Of a stretch of 64,000 nucleotides of DNA, positions 52,499 to 61,455 are shown piece by piece (positions within the stretch are counted from its first letter, which is position 1; each line of letters starts with the position of its first letter). Source of the stretch: DAOPYU01 sp942493245 (lineage in GTDB: Bacteria; Sumerlaeota; Sumerlaeia; UBA8349); contig OW818685.1 of assembly GCA_942493245.1 (NCBI GenBank), forward strand, positions 1,178,001-1,242,000, read 5' to 3'. Made by a program: the position numbers and the translations under genes. A model generated the notes under the pieces. That model searched no databases. It was given only the letters and a program-made list of their open reading frames with translations, and was not told the origin of the DNA.

Positions 52499-55429
52499 AT
52501 GGCCAAATCCTCCCCGCCCAAGCGTTCTGTGCCTTCCCCGGCTGCGGAGAATTTTTCCCGCAAGGCCGTGTCCCGGCTTGTTACGGGGGCGTGGGTTTTG
52601 AGTCTGGTCGCGCTGGGCCTGGCCAATCTGATCTATCCCTTGTCCTTGTCGGAAAGCGCCGTCGGCAAGTTGGCCGGTTTCCTGGCCCTGGACCCCAAAA
52701 TTTTTTCCTGGCTTCTGGCCTTCCTGCGTTTTGAGTTCTCGCCTTTGACGCTCAAGGAGAGTGTGGCTGGAGGGGCGCTCGTGGTGGCGCTGGCCTGCTG
52801 GGCTACGGGGTGGATTGGGGGTTTGTGGCCGCGCCCGCGTCTGACGCGCGGCCTTGCGGTGGCGTTGCTCTTTCTGGGCTGGTGTCTGGTTTCGGCCTTT
52901 TATGCGTCGCATCGTTTTGTGGATTCCGAATGGAACGACCAACTTTTCACGGTGGCCGTCTGGGGGCTTCTGGCCTTTGGACTTTTGCTTGCGCCCCGTA
53001 CGGAGCGGCTGGAACGCTGGGGTGTGTGGAGTATTGTGGGGACAGGCGTCATTCTGCTTCTGGTCAGCGCGGCCCAGGCGACCCGCCCTTTCTCCGGCTG
53101 GATTTTCACCTTCATGAACCGCTACGAAGGCCCCTACCAGCGCAACCTCTATGGGGCGTTGATCGGACATAACACGGGCCTGGCGGTAGCGTGCCTGCCC
53201 GCCTTCTTTTTTCTTCTGGGAGGGTTGATTCAGGCGCGGGATTGGAAGTCGCGCGCCCTGACGGGTGCGGGATTGGCGCTTGCTCTCTATGTGTTGGTCG
53301 TGACCAAGAGCCGGTTTGTGTGGGTGGCGTTGCCGGTTCTGTGCGGGGGATTCGCTGTGGGTTTGCGTTCCCTGACCGGCCTGCGAATTTCTCTTCGGCG
53401 CGCCGTTTGGGTCGGGACGCTTGCATGCCTGGCCGCAGGCGGAATGCTGCTGCCCAAACTGCTCAACCCGGCGGAGACGGATCGCACGGATTTCGTGGCC
53501 CGTATTCAGTCGTTCAAGCCGTCGGTGCTCATTCAGGGAACCCGCCTGCGAATCTTGACGGTTTCGGGTGGGTTGGTGGCCCAGAAACCGATCCTGGGGC
53601 ATGGGTTGGGAAGTTTCCCGATGGTGTATCCGGCTGCGCAGGCACGGTATTTCCATGACCATCCCGAGACGCGCCTGCGTCCCACCGATTCGATCGCCGA
53701 CCACGCGCACAACGAGTATCTGCAAATCCTGATCGAGATGGGGATTGTGGGATTGGGACTGGCATTGTGTGCGCTTTTCCTCTTTCTGCGTGAAGGACTT
53801 CAGCGTCTGCGGGCGCTGGATGATCCGGCAGTGCGCATGCGACGCGCCTGCGCTCTTTTCGGACTGCTTTCGATTCTGTTGCACGGGTTTGTGGATTTCC
53901 CGTTTCATATTGTGCCCATTGCAACGGTTTTTCTTTTCTGCGCGGCGCTCTTTTTCGGGCCGATAACGGTTCTCGATGCATCAAAAACGATCGCTTCTTC
54001 ACCGGCTGGAGAGAAGAACCCAACCGGTTCTTTGCGTCTGGCGATGGTGGCGCGGTTGACTGCCATCCTGTTTGTGTGGGCTTCACTTGTTCCCGCCGGA
54101 TATTATCTTGTCAAACGGTTGCGCGCCGACGCGTTCGCGAAACGAGGATCGAACCTGCTCGCCTCTCAGGCCTTCGAGGAGGCGCGAATCGCCCTGGGAG
54201 AAAGCTTGATTTTGTCTCCGGGGCAGTACCAGACTCTGGTCGAACTGGCCGAGTGTGAGTTCAACCTGGCGGTGGACAGCCTGCGCCAGGCCACCCGGGA
54301 ACGTCAGAACAATAAGTCCCAGCAGGCATTCGAGATTCTGCATCAGGGAACCGATTTGTTGCAGAGCGCCTCGGACCGGCTTCGGGACGCCAGCCGGATG
54401 GCGCATTTCGAGCCACTCTGGCCCGCATTGAAGACTGAAGACGCAGAACTGGGACCTCGTCACAACCACCTGACCTACCACCGGCTGGCCAAGGTCTCGT
54501 CGGTTTCTCAGACGCTGGACCCGAAAAACACAGTGGCGCGTCAGAAAGCGCTGGCCTACCGCGAGCAGTCCGTGCGCTACAATCCCGGCTCTTCCGATTT
54601 TGTATTTGACTGGCTCGACCGGCTCGACGCCGCGCGCGCTGAAGAAAAACCCCTCCGCCGTGAGGCCTTCATTCTGCTGGACCGTTACAACCGCGAGCTG
54701 CTCTTGCGGGAGATGGAACAGCAAGCCAACGTGGCCCTGGAAACGGAGAAACCGGGACAGATCATTCCCTATCTGACCGAAGCGCTCGAGGCGGTTCCCA
54801 ACTCGAGCGTGGGTTTTCCGATTTACAGCCTTCTGACGCGAATCCGTCTGGCGGCGGACGATCTTGAAGGGTTTCGCCGTGATTTGGAGACGGTTCACCG
54901 GCTCTATCCTGAAAATCCCGATGTGGTTTTGCTCGACTTTATTCTCGCTGTGCGTCAAAAAACGTATGATCGGGCGGTCGAGTTGATGCAGCCGCTTCTC
55001 GAAACCCGCCTGCGTGGAGACGAATTCTGGAGTCTGGCGTTCGCCGAGGCGTTGTGGGCCACGGGTCGCGTGACGGAAGGCGCGGCGCTCGAACGCGAGA
55101 TTCTGCGGGCTTCGAGCCAGCCTGGCCATGCGCTCATGCTTTTGGCCGACGCGCGGCGCTACATCTTCGCCGATCCGGCTGGAGCGAACCGCGCCTGTCA
55201 GGATGCGTTGGTCTATTACCCCGCTCGGCTTTCGACACCGCAGTGCGCCAGCCTGTTGCGCGATCTGGCTGTCCGGCAGGATGGGCCTGCCGTTCGGCTG
55301 ACCTTGCGTTTCATTCGCGAGGGATTTGATTTTTCCGACACCTTGAGCGCGCTTCGCGCCACACTCCAGCGGCAACTGGCCCCGAATTCCGGCGCCCCGC
55401 CACTCCAACCTGTGAAAGCGGTGAAATGA
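52499..55429 (+). CDS. O-antigen ligase-like membrane protein with long TPR-type tail
   Basis: This 976-residue protein has about twelve membrane spans in its first 520 residues. The Wzy_C/WaaL-type core is visible: VTKSRFVWVALPVLCGG, then a loop with LGHGLGSFPMVYPAAQ and DHAHNEYLQILIEMGIVG, the histidine-bearing loop of ligases. The C-terminal 400 residues are helical repeats with tetratricopeptide-like spacing (QAFEEARIALGESLILSPGQYQ, DLEGFRRDLETVHRLYPENPD). Such proteins ligate or polymerise O-chains, or glycosylate proteins. The stop overlaps the queA start by four bases (ATGA), an unusual link of an envelope gene with a tRNA-modification gene. Confidence 0.85.
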   Translation: MAKSSPPKRSVPSPAAENFSRKAVSRLVTGAWVLSLVALGLANLIYPLSLSESAVGKLAGFLALDPKIFSWLLAFLRFEFSPLTLKESVAGGALVVALACWATGWIGGLWPRPRLTRGLAVALLFLGWCLVSAFYASHRFVDSEWNDQLFTVAVWGLLAFGLLLAPRTERLERWGVWSIVGTGVILLLVSAAQATRPFSGWIFTFMNRYEGPYQRNLYGALIGHNTGLAVACLPAFFFLLGGLIQARDWKSRALTGAGLALALYVLVVTKSRFVWVALPVLCGGFAVGLRSLTGLRISLRRAVWVGTLACLAAGGMLLPKLLNPAETDRTDFVARIQSFKPSVLIQGTRLRILTVSGGLVAQKPILGHGLGSFPMVYPAAQARYFHDHPETRLRPTDSIADHAHNEYLQILIEMGIVGLGLALCALFLFLREGLQRLRALDDPAVRMRRACALFGLLSILLHGFVDFPFHIVPIATVFLFCAALFFGPITVLDASKTIASSPAGEKNPTGSLRLAMVARLTAILFVWASLVPAGYYLVKRLRADAFAKRGSNLLASQAFEEARIALGESLILSPGQYQTLVELAECEFNLAVDSLRQATRERQNNKSQQAFEILHQGTDLLQSASDRLRDASRMAHFEPLWPALKTEDAELGPRHNHLTYHRLAKVSSVSQTLDPKNTVARQKALAYREQSVRYNPGSSDFVFDWLDRLDAARAEEKPLRREAFILLDRYNRELLLREMEQQANVALETEKPGQIIPYLTEALEAVPNSSVGFPIYSLLTRIRLAADDLEGFRRDLETVHRLYPENPDVVLLDFILAVRQKTYDRAVELMQPLLETRLRGDEFWSLAFAEALWATGRVTEGAALEREILRASSQPGHALMLLADARRYIFADPAGANRACQDALVYYPARLSTPQCASLLRDLAVRQDGPAVRLTLRFIREGFDFSDTLSALRATLQRQLAPNSGAPPLQPVKAVK

Positions 55430-56628
55430 GGACCGAAGATTACGATTACGAACTGCCGGAACGGCTGATCGCGCGCCACCCGGCCTCGCGCCGCGAGGAC
55501 TCTCGTCTGTTGCGTGTCACGCGCCCCGGCGGGTATCTGGCGCACCACACGTTTCGCGAATTGCCCGACCTGCTGCATCCCGGCGATCTGCTGGTCTTGA
55601 ACAACACACGCGTTTTTCCGGCGCGCCTGTTGGGACGGCGTCTGCCCGATGGGGGAGGCATCGAAGCGCTCCTGCTGCGGCAGGAAAACGAGAAGGCCTG
55701 GTGGGCCATGGTGCGGCCGGGAAAAAGGATCAAGTTGCGCGACCGGCTGATTTTCGTCCCCGGGCGTCTCGAAGCCACGGTGACCGCGTACGGCGAGCCG
55801 TCCAGTGGCGAGCGGCTGCTCGAGTTCTCCTGGCAGGGTGACTGGTGGCGCCTGCTGGAAGAGGTGGGACACACCCCGTTGCCCCCTTACATTCTCAAGG
55901 CGCGTAAACACGACGGGATGGAACAGGACGCGCAACACGCGATGCCTTTCGCGCCCGAAGAGGCTGAGGATCGGGACCGGTACCAGACCGTTTATGCGGG
56001 ACAGGAACGCGCCAGTGTGGCGGCGCCCACGGCGGGCCTGCATTTTTCTCCGCCTGTGCTCGAAATGCTCGAACAAAAGGGAATCGAGCGCGTGTTCGTC
56101 CAGCTGCACGTGGGACCGGGCACCTTCCAGCCGATCAAGACCGACCGGGTGGAAGACCACCCGATGCACGAGGAGTTTATCCGGATTCCTCGCGAGACGG
56201 CGCGCCGGATCAATCAGGCGCGCCGCGAGGGGCGGCGCATCGTCGCCGTTGGCACGACCAGCGTGCGCGCGATCGAGACGGCTGCGTTGGACGAATCGAG
56301 CCTGGCGCAGGTTTTTCGACCCGGTCCGCCGCCCGTTCTTCTGAGTCCGATGGATCGGGCGGAGGCCGGTGTGTCTCGGATGCTGGAAACAGAATCCGGG
56401 GACGGTCCTGTCCGTCCGCTCGAGGGGTGGACTCGTCTGTTCGTGAAACCCGGTTTCCAATTTCGGGCGACGGACGTTCTGTTGACGAATTTTCACCTGC
56501 CCCGCTCTTCTCTGCTTTTGCTGGTCAGCGCATTTTCCGATACAGAAAGTATTCGCAATGCGTACCGGACTGCGGTACAAGAGGAATACCATTTTTATAG
56601 TTACGGTGATTGCATGCTGATAGATTGA
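55426..56628 (+). CDS. queA: QueA, SAM:tRNA ribosyltransferase-isomerase
   Basis: This 400-residue enzyme carries the QueA core: YDYELPERLIARHPASRREDSRLL, LVLNNTRVFPARLLG, RYQTVYAG, SVAAPTAGLHFS, LHVGPGTFQPI and VGTTSVRAIET. FHLPRSSLLLLVSAF follows at the C-terminus. It moves the ribosyl part of SAM onto preQ1-modified tRNA in queuosine synthesis. It is longer than the usual 340-360 residues: one insertion lies near residues 168-185 (acidic) and another near 300-345. It begins inside the stop codon of the ligase gene, so translation is coupled. Confidence 0.94.
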   Translation: MRTEDYDYELPERLIARHPASRREDSRLLRVTRPGGYLAHHTFRELPDLLHPGDLLVLNNTRVFPARLLGRRLPDGGGIEALLLRQENEKAWWAMVRPGKRIKLRDRLIFVPGRLEATVTAYGEPSSGERLLEFSWQGDWWRLLEEVGHTPLPPYILKARKHDGMEQDAQHAMPFAPEEAEDRDRYQTVYAGQERASVAAPTAGLHFSPPVLEMLEQKGIERVFVQLHVGPGTFQPIKTDRVEDHPMHEEFIRIPRETARRINQARREGRRIVAVGTTSVRAIETAALDESSLAQVFRPGPPPVLLSPMDRAEAGVSRMLETESGDGPVRPLEGWTRLFVKPGFQFRATDVLLTNFHLPRSSLLLLVSAFSDTESIRNAYRTAVQEEYHFYSYGDCMLID

Positions 56629-56673
56629 ATACGGACAGAGTGAGAAGACCCCCAGTTGAGGAAGGAATACCCG

Positions 56674-58272
56674 ATGCCGAGTTTCATTCCCGATATTTCC
56701 AAGCCTGTTTCATCGCTTCAGAAATTCATCCTGACCGTGCTCCGCATGGTCATAGGCTGGCATTTCTTTTATGAAGGGCTGATCAAGATCCTCAATCCCG
56801 GTTGGTCTTCCGCGCCCTATCTGCTCGAGGCGCAGGGGTATTTCGCGGAATTTTTTCATTCGCTGGTGGCCAACAAGTCGCTGCTCCAGATGACGGATTA
56901 TATGAACGCGATGGGCCTGACGCTGATCGGCGCGTGTCTGATTTTGGGCCTGGTCGCCCGGCCCGCCGCATTTCTCGGGGCCGTCATGCTGGCGTTTTAT
57001 TATATGGCCCAGCCGCCCCTGCCCCACCTGGTGGACGGTATGCAGGCGGAAGGCAGTTACCTGATCGTGAACAAGAATTTGGTCGAGTTGTTCGGGATGC
57101 TCGTCCTGGCGGTTTTTCCGAGCGGCCACTACCTGGGACTCGACGGCTTCCTGACCGAATTGACCCTGCGCCGCAGCGTAGCCGCCCAGAGCAAGCAGGC
57201 CGCGATTGCCGCCAGTTCGGGGCAACCGTCCGCTCCCTCCTCCACCCCGTTGCCGATGGCCGATCATCCGTCTCTGCCCCGGCGCAGCCTGATCAAACAC
57301 CTGGTATCCCTGCCAATCATTGCCGGTTTTGTGTATGCCTATCTGCAAAAACGGCAGTGGGACAACTACGAGGAGAAACACCTGGTCGCGCTGGGGGAGT
57401 CGCCCGACGCGCTTTCGGGCGCCACGCTCAAGACGCACCGGTTCTCAAAAATGGTAGACCTGAAAGGTAAGGTGCCCACGGCCAGGATCGGCGATCTGGA
57501 ACTCAGCCGCCTGATTCTCGGGGGGAACCTCATCGGGGGATGGGCGCATTCTCGCGACCTGCTCTATGTCTCAACCCTGGTGAAGGCCTACCACACGGAC
57601 AAAAAGATTTTCGACACCTTCCGTCTCGCCGAGCAGTGTGGGATCAACACGTTCATAACGAATCCGATTCTCTGTCGGATCATTGAAAAGTACAAACGGA
57701 CCCAGGGAGGCAAGATGCAGTTTATCTCCGACTGCAGCCTGAATGGAGACCTGACCAAGGGGATCAATTTGTCGGTGGACAGCGGCGCCAGCGCCTGTTA
57801 CGTGCATGGCGGCATGGCGGACACCTATGCGCAGAACGGCCAGGTGGACAAGATTGCCGAGGCGCTCGAACTCATTCGCAAGGCCGGTGTTCCGGCCGGT
57901 ATCGGCGCGCACAAACTGGCCACGGTCCAGGCCTGTGTGCAGGCGGGACTCAAGCCCGATTTCTGGATGAAAACCTTCCACCACACCAACTACTGGTCGG
58001 CCCAGATCCAGAACCAGAACGACAACATCTGGTGCGAGAATCCCGAGGAGACCATCGCGTACATGGAAACGGTCGAGGCGCCCTGGATCGCGTTCAAGGT
58101 CATGGCCGCCGGCGCCATCACGCCCCAGGAAGGCTTTTCCTACGCCTTCAAGAACGGCGCGGACTTTGTCTGTGCCGGCATGTACGATTTCCAGATCGTG
58201 GACGATGTCAATATCGCGCTCGATGTGCTGGCCAGCGATCTGCAGCGCAAACGCCCCTGGCGGGCGGTTTGA
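56674..58272 (+). CDS. DoxX membrane domain fused to an aldo/keto-reductase-like domain
   Basis: This 532-residue protein has a DoxX/MauE-type membrane domain at residues 15-165 (VLRMVIGWHFFYEGLIKILNP is typical; four spans). A Ser/Pro/Ala linker follows. A twin-arginine-like segment is at 202-222 (PRRSLIKHLVSLPIIAGFVYA), and then an aldo/keto-reductase-like barrel from about 260 (RIGDLELSRLILGGNLIGG, ending in ITPQEGFSYAFKNGADFVCAGM). I see no clean catalytic Tyr/Lys/His set of classical reductases. The barrel may face the periplasm. AGGAAGGA precedes ATG 56674. Neighbours are queA and apt. Confidence 0.82.
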   Translation: MPSFIPDISKPVSSLQKFILTVLRMVIGWHFFYEGLIKILNPGWSSAPYLLEAQGYFAEFFHSLVANKSLLQMTDYMNAMGLTLIGACLILGLVARPAAFLGAVMLAFYYMAQPPLPHLVDGMQAEGSYLIVNKNLVELFGMLVLAVFPSGHYLGLDGFLTELTLRRSVAAQSKQAAIAASSGQPSAPSSTPLPMADHPSLPRRSLIKHLVSLPIIAGFVYAYLQKRQWDNYEEKHLVALGESPDALSGATLKTHRFSKMVDLKGKVPTARIGDLELSRLILGGNLIGGWAHSRDLLYVSTLVKAYHTDKKIFDTFRLAEQCGINTFITNPILCRIIEKYKRTQGGKMQFISDCSLNGDLTKGINLSVDSGASACYVHGGMADTYAQNGQVDKIAEALELIRKAGVPAGIGAHKLATVQACVQAGLKPDFWMKTFHHTNYWSAQIQNQNDNIWCENPEETIAYMETVEAPWIAFKVMAAGAITPQEGFSYAFKNGADFVCAGMYDFQIVDDVNIALDVLASDLQRKRPWRAV

Positions 58273-58338
58273 TAAAGTATTTCGGAGTTCTCGCGAGAAC
58301 CCGCTATTTCCCCCACACTTGAAAGGTCTCTTTTTCTC

Positions 58339-58851
58339 ATGAATGTCGCGTCGTTTATCCGGGACATCCCCGACTTCCCCAAACCGGGGATCATTTTCAA
58401 GGACATCACGCCCCTGCTGGGCAATCCCGAAGCGTTTTCTTTTGTCATTGAGGCGCTGGCGGAACGGTACAAGGACGCCGGTATTCAGAAGATCGTCGGG
58501 GTGGAGTCGCGCGGGTTCATCTTCGGCGCGCCGTTGGCTGTGCGGCTCGGGTGCGGATTCGTGCCGGTGCGCAAGCCGGGCAAACTGCCCGCCGCAACCG
58601 TGAGCCAGAGCTTCGACCTGGAATACGGTCAGGACACGATCGAGATCCACCAGGACGCCCTGAAGCCCGGCGAAAAGGTGTTGGTGCTCGACGACGTGCT
58701 GGCCACGGGCGGAACGCTCGAAGCGGCCATCCAGCTGGTCGAAGCGGTGGGCGGACAGGTGTGCGAGGCCGCCACGATCCTCGAACTCACGTTTCTCAAC
58801 GGACGCGACCGTCTCAAGGGACAGGCTTATTTTTCGCTGGTTCAGTATTGA
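58339..58851 (+). CDS. apt: Adenine phosphoribosyltransferase
   Basis: This 170-residue purine-salvage enzyme converts adenine and PRPP to AMP. The start IRDIPDFPKPGIIFKDITPLL is the family signature, VVGVESRGF-like wording (IVGVESRGFIFGAPLA) binds the base, and the PRPP site is VLVLDDVLATGGTLEAAIQL at about residues 113-132. The length is normal. It lies 66 bases after the DoxX/reductase gene and is probably transcribed with it. A repeat-rich gap follows. Confidence 0.95.
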   Translation: MNVASFIRDIPDFPKPGIIFKDITPLLGNPEAFSFVIEALAERYKDAGIQKIVGVESRGFIFGAPLAVRLGCGFVPVRKPGKLPAATVSQSFDLEYGQDTIEIHQDALKPGEKVLVLDDVLATGGTLEAAIQLVEAVGGQVCEAATILELTFLNGRDRLKGQAYFSLVQY

Positions 58852-59412
58852 TTTCGGGAAACAGTATCTCAGGGGGAAGTGGCAGAAACTCCTCATTGTC
58901 TATATGATCTTTTGGTTCACTAACGCCCACATCCCCATCTTCGGACCTTCGCATAGAGAGAAAGGCTGTTCCGAGGTGGCATGGGCGTTTCGCCCATGAA
59001 GGGGCTCCGGAACAAAAGACTTGAAATCCCCGGCCCTGCCGACGAAAACGTTGGCTATTCACGGGCGGGACGCCCGTGCCACCTCAGGGCCATCCCATCT
59101 TTTACAGCGACGGGGGGATTTCTTTTCATCTCTTTCCCTTGAACAACAACCTCGCAATTCGCCGGACATGGAATGTTTCATAGGGGAAGTGGGTAGAAAA
59201 GCAGGAAACAGAAAAATGCAAAGATGTCAGGGCCCCAGGACGATAGGAGAACGGGTTCAGTCCTGCGCCTCTTAGATAGTATGTATGTTTTGTCGTTTGG
59301 GTCCGTTTGGAAAGATGCCACTCAGAAGAGTGCCGTTCCCAAGCATTCGCAATTATCTTCCTGACAGATATTTCGGGTTATCCGTGGTCGAAAGTTAAAG
59401 ACGAAATACCCG
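58852..59412. other. Intergenic region with a second paired palindrome
   Basis: Apart from the repeats at 58885-59092, this 561-base gap between apt (plus) and the FGE-type gene (minus) shows nothing I can support as a gene. Confidence 0.5.
58885..59092. repeat. BIME-like paired palindromes, second copy
   Basis: CATGGGCG-TTT-CGCCCATG (58980-58998) and CACGGGCG-GGA-CGCCCGTG (59060-59078) stand in opposite orientation, each with GAGGTGG or its complement beside it. About 30 bases around the second palindrome are the exact reverse complement of the first palindrome of the copy at 40811-40840. AAACTCCTCATTG (58885-58897) matches the end sequence of that copy. The right end sequence is missing. 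Confidence 0.72.
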
Positions 59413-60294
59413 TCATAAAATTACTCGTACAAGTCGTAACCCGACACCATTGTGGCGGGAATCTGGTACGCCGCCGGAACGATAAGCAGAGCGGCAACGA
59501 ATAGAATTAAAACACCACGCCCCACCTCGCAGGACTTTAAATTTTCCGTCTAAAGAACCTTTGGGGTCCGTCTGTTCTACCGATCCGACATAACCAAACT
59601 CAGTAAACCAGTCCTCACACCACTCGAAAACGTTACCGCTCATGTCGAATAATCCCCAAGCATTGGGCTTGAGCTGTCCCACATCATGCGGTCCACCACC
59701 ACTGTTTTCCTTGGACCAGACATACTGTGAATCAGGATTATCGCCCCAATAATAAACCGTTGTTGTATCAGACCGACAGGCATATTCCCACTCCGCCTCG
59801 GTTGGCAGACGGTACTCTACCTTTTCCTTTTCTGAAAGTTTGTGGATAAACTTCTGGGCATCGTTCCAGGAAATACTCTCCACCGGCTTATTGGCTCCTT
59901 TGTTACTCGATGGATTGTTCTCCATCACCTTTACCCACTGTTCCTGCGTAACTTCATAAACCCCAAGATAAAATGGCTTGGAAATTGTAATCTTGTGTAC
60001 AGGCCCTTCATGTATCCATCGTCCTTTTTCCGATATTGGCGAACCCATCTTGAACGACCCGGCGGGGATTTTCTTGAACTTCATACCGATAGAATTAGTG
60101 AAAATATCAGTGTCGGATTGAGCCTGAACAGTAGCGACAGGTTCCGTTTGTCCCGAACTTGGATCGCTGAGTTGAATCACCTCCTCTTTCTTTTCTTCTG
60201 TCTTCCCTGTTTCGCCCTTTCCCCATGTGTTGTACCCGGCAAGTGGCAAGACGAGGATTGAGAGAATCAGAATGTTACGGGTCCAACGTCGCAT
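59413..60294 (-). CDS. Exported FGE-sulfatase (SUMF1) domain protein
   Basis: This 293-residue protein has an N-terminal export segment (ILILSILVLPLAGYNTW), a Lys/Glu-rich linker, and a formylglycine-generating-enzyme-like domain from about residue 65. Domain words are IPAGSFKMGSPISEKG, FYLGVYEVTQEQWV, YRLPTEAEWEYACR, NAWGLFDMSGNVFEWCEDW, VLRGGAWCFNSIRCR and VGLRLVRV. True FGE oxidises sulfatase cysteine or serine; many relatives have other or no activity. The cysteine arrangement GAWCFNSIRC is not the standard active pair, and no sulfatase gene is near. Start at 60294 with GGAGGTGTTCAA before it. Confidence 0.85.
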   Translation of the reverse strand: MRRWTRNILILSILVLPLAGYNTWGKGETGKTEEKKEEVIQLSDPSSGQTEPVATVQAQSDTDIFTNSIGMKFKKIPAGSFKMGSPISEKGRWIHEGPVHKITISKPFYLGVYEVTQEQWVKVMENNPSSNKGANKPVESISWNDAQKFIHKLSEKEKVEYRLPTEAEWEYACRSDTTTVYYWGDNPDSQYVWSKENSGGGPHDVGQLKPNAWGLFDMSGNVFEWCEDWFTEFGYVGSVEQTDPKGSLDGKFKVLRGGAWCFNSIRCRSAYRSGGVPDSRHNGVGLRLVRVIL

Positions 60295-60848
60295 TTGAAC
60301 ACCTCCAGAGATTGATCTGTCCCTTTTTATGCTTCCTGATATGGAAGTGTAAATATCAATGGAACGGTTCGCAAGAAAGAAGATCAGAATTTTCATGAAG
60401 ATTGAACCGGCGGAACGGAAACAGAAGGGAACAATCCACCCGATTTTTCCGGAGAACAATTTCAATCAGGGGTTTGGCCGTATGGAAACCGGTGAGGTGG
60501 GATTTCCGGGTTTTCGGGGTGTTGGAAATCCCGGATCGGTGCCCTGTTCATCTTGAGATCTTGCCCCGAGAAGACCGTTACGCAGAATTGGCTGGAGGAT
60601 CGGTTGGGGAGAGGTCTATCTCAAATGTATCGCAAGAGATGGAACGGGGTTAATTTTCTAGCCAAACCCTTACTTTACTCCACGGGCCAGTTGGGAGAAT
60701 CTGGAGACAGTCCACGATAGAGCGGGTGGACGGTGTAAACATCGAGGGGGCAGAACGGGTGTGGTGTGGGTGGCTGCAAACGGGTCTGCTCCAACATGCA
60801 CTCTCGGTGGAAAATGGAGCGCTCCAGTCGGAGAGATGGAGGGACGAA
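60295..60848. other. Divergent intergenic region
   Basis: This stretch contains the candidate promoter at 60326-60353 for the FGE-type gene. It also holds the open, protein-like frame from 60654 that may be a 5' extension or remnant of the small hypothetical gene. I see nothing else. Confidence 0.4.
60326..60353 (-). promoter_or_regulatory. Candidate promoter of the FGE-type gene
   Basis: On the minus strand TTTACA (60353-60348) and CATAAA (60331-60326) lie 16 bases apart. The spacer is itself an inverted repeat, CTTCC-ATATCA-GGAAG, a possible operator. The start codon lies about 30 bases downstream. Confidence 0.35.
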
Positions 60849-61208
60849 ATGGAAAACGACGTGAATACCCAAATCAAGATGAATCGCAATATGTTGATCG
60901 AATGGGCGATCCGGACCCACGGTGGATTGCAGTTGTATCGGGCTTGGAATGGCTCGGTTCGAAAGGATGGGTGGCAAAAATCGTACACCGGCAAACAGGG
61001 TGGGGTGGTGCATCTGATTGAGCAGACGGATGATCGCGCCTTTTTTGCCGAGACGGCCGAGGATGTGAGAACCGCACAATTTCTGGTCGGCCCCCTCGGA
61101 AATCGGAACGAAAAACAGCGCGCTGTCGAATCGTTGCTGGACGCTGTTTTCGGCCAGTCGGGCCAGTGGCCGAGCAATTCTGCGCACACAATCGGCTGGA
61201 AGATATAA
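60849..61208 (+). CDS. Small hypothetical protein
   Basis: This 119-residue protein starts at ATG 60849, with GGAGGG five bases before. It is soluble-looking and polar (MENDVNTQIKMNRNML, LQLYRAWNGSVRKDG). The end is NSAHTIGWKI. The frame stays open back to 60654 and reads protein-like, with GTG 60726 as another start giving 160 residues, so an older longer gene may have lost its 5' part. No family is recognised. The opposite strand is open too, but its composition is Ser/Pro/Arg-rich as in antisense frames. Confidence 0.5.
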   Translation: MENDVNTQIKMNRNMLIEWAIRTHGGLQLYRAWNGSVRKDGWQKSYTGKQGGVVHLIEQTDDRAFFAETAEDVRTAQFLVGPLGNRNEKQRAVESLLDAVFGQSGQWPSNSAHTIGWKI

Positions 61209-61455
61209 GAGCGACCTGTTTCCCGCCCGATATTGTCAAGTCTCCCTTGACGCCTGATCGAATGGTTGCTCGGACTCGGGGAAAGAATCTCGAAGAGGTC
61301 CTTTCCCCGAGTCCCCCCGTTTCAATCTGAACCGGCTTCTTTCGCCGGGAAGCCCGTCCTCCATTTTTCTCTCTTTTTTTGCGGTAAATCGGAATGGGAT
61401 TCCATAGAATGCGCCTGGTGTGCCGAAAAAGGCAGACTCTCAGGAGGAGTGATGT

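Noticed and set aside
51053..53908. A 951-residue open frame antisense to mnmA and the ligase gene
   Set aside because: The opposite strand encodes recognised families; the antisense product is Arg/Gln/Pro-rich without domains, as expected from GC-rich codon bias.
60650..61189. Two minus-strand frames (179 and 170 residues) opposite the small hypothetical gene
   Set aside because: They are rich in Ser/Pro/Arg or lack a start signal; the plus frame has GGAGGG before ATG 60849 and balanced composition. Some doubt remains.
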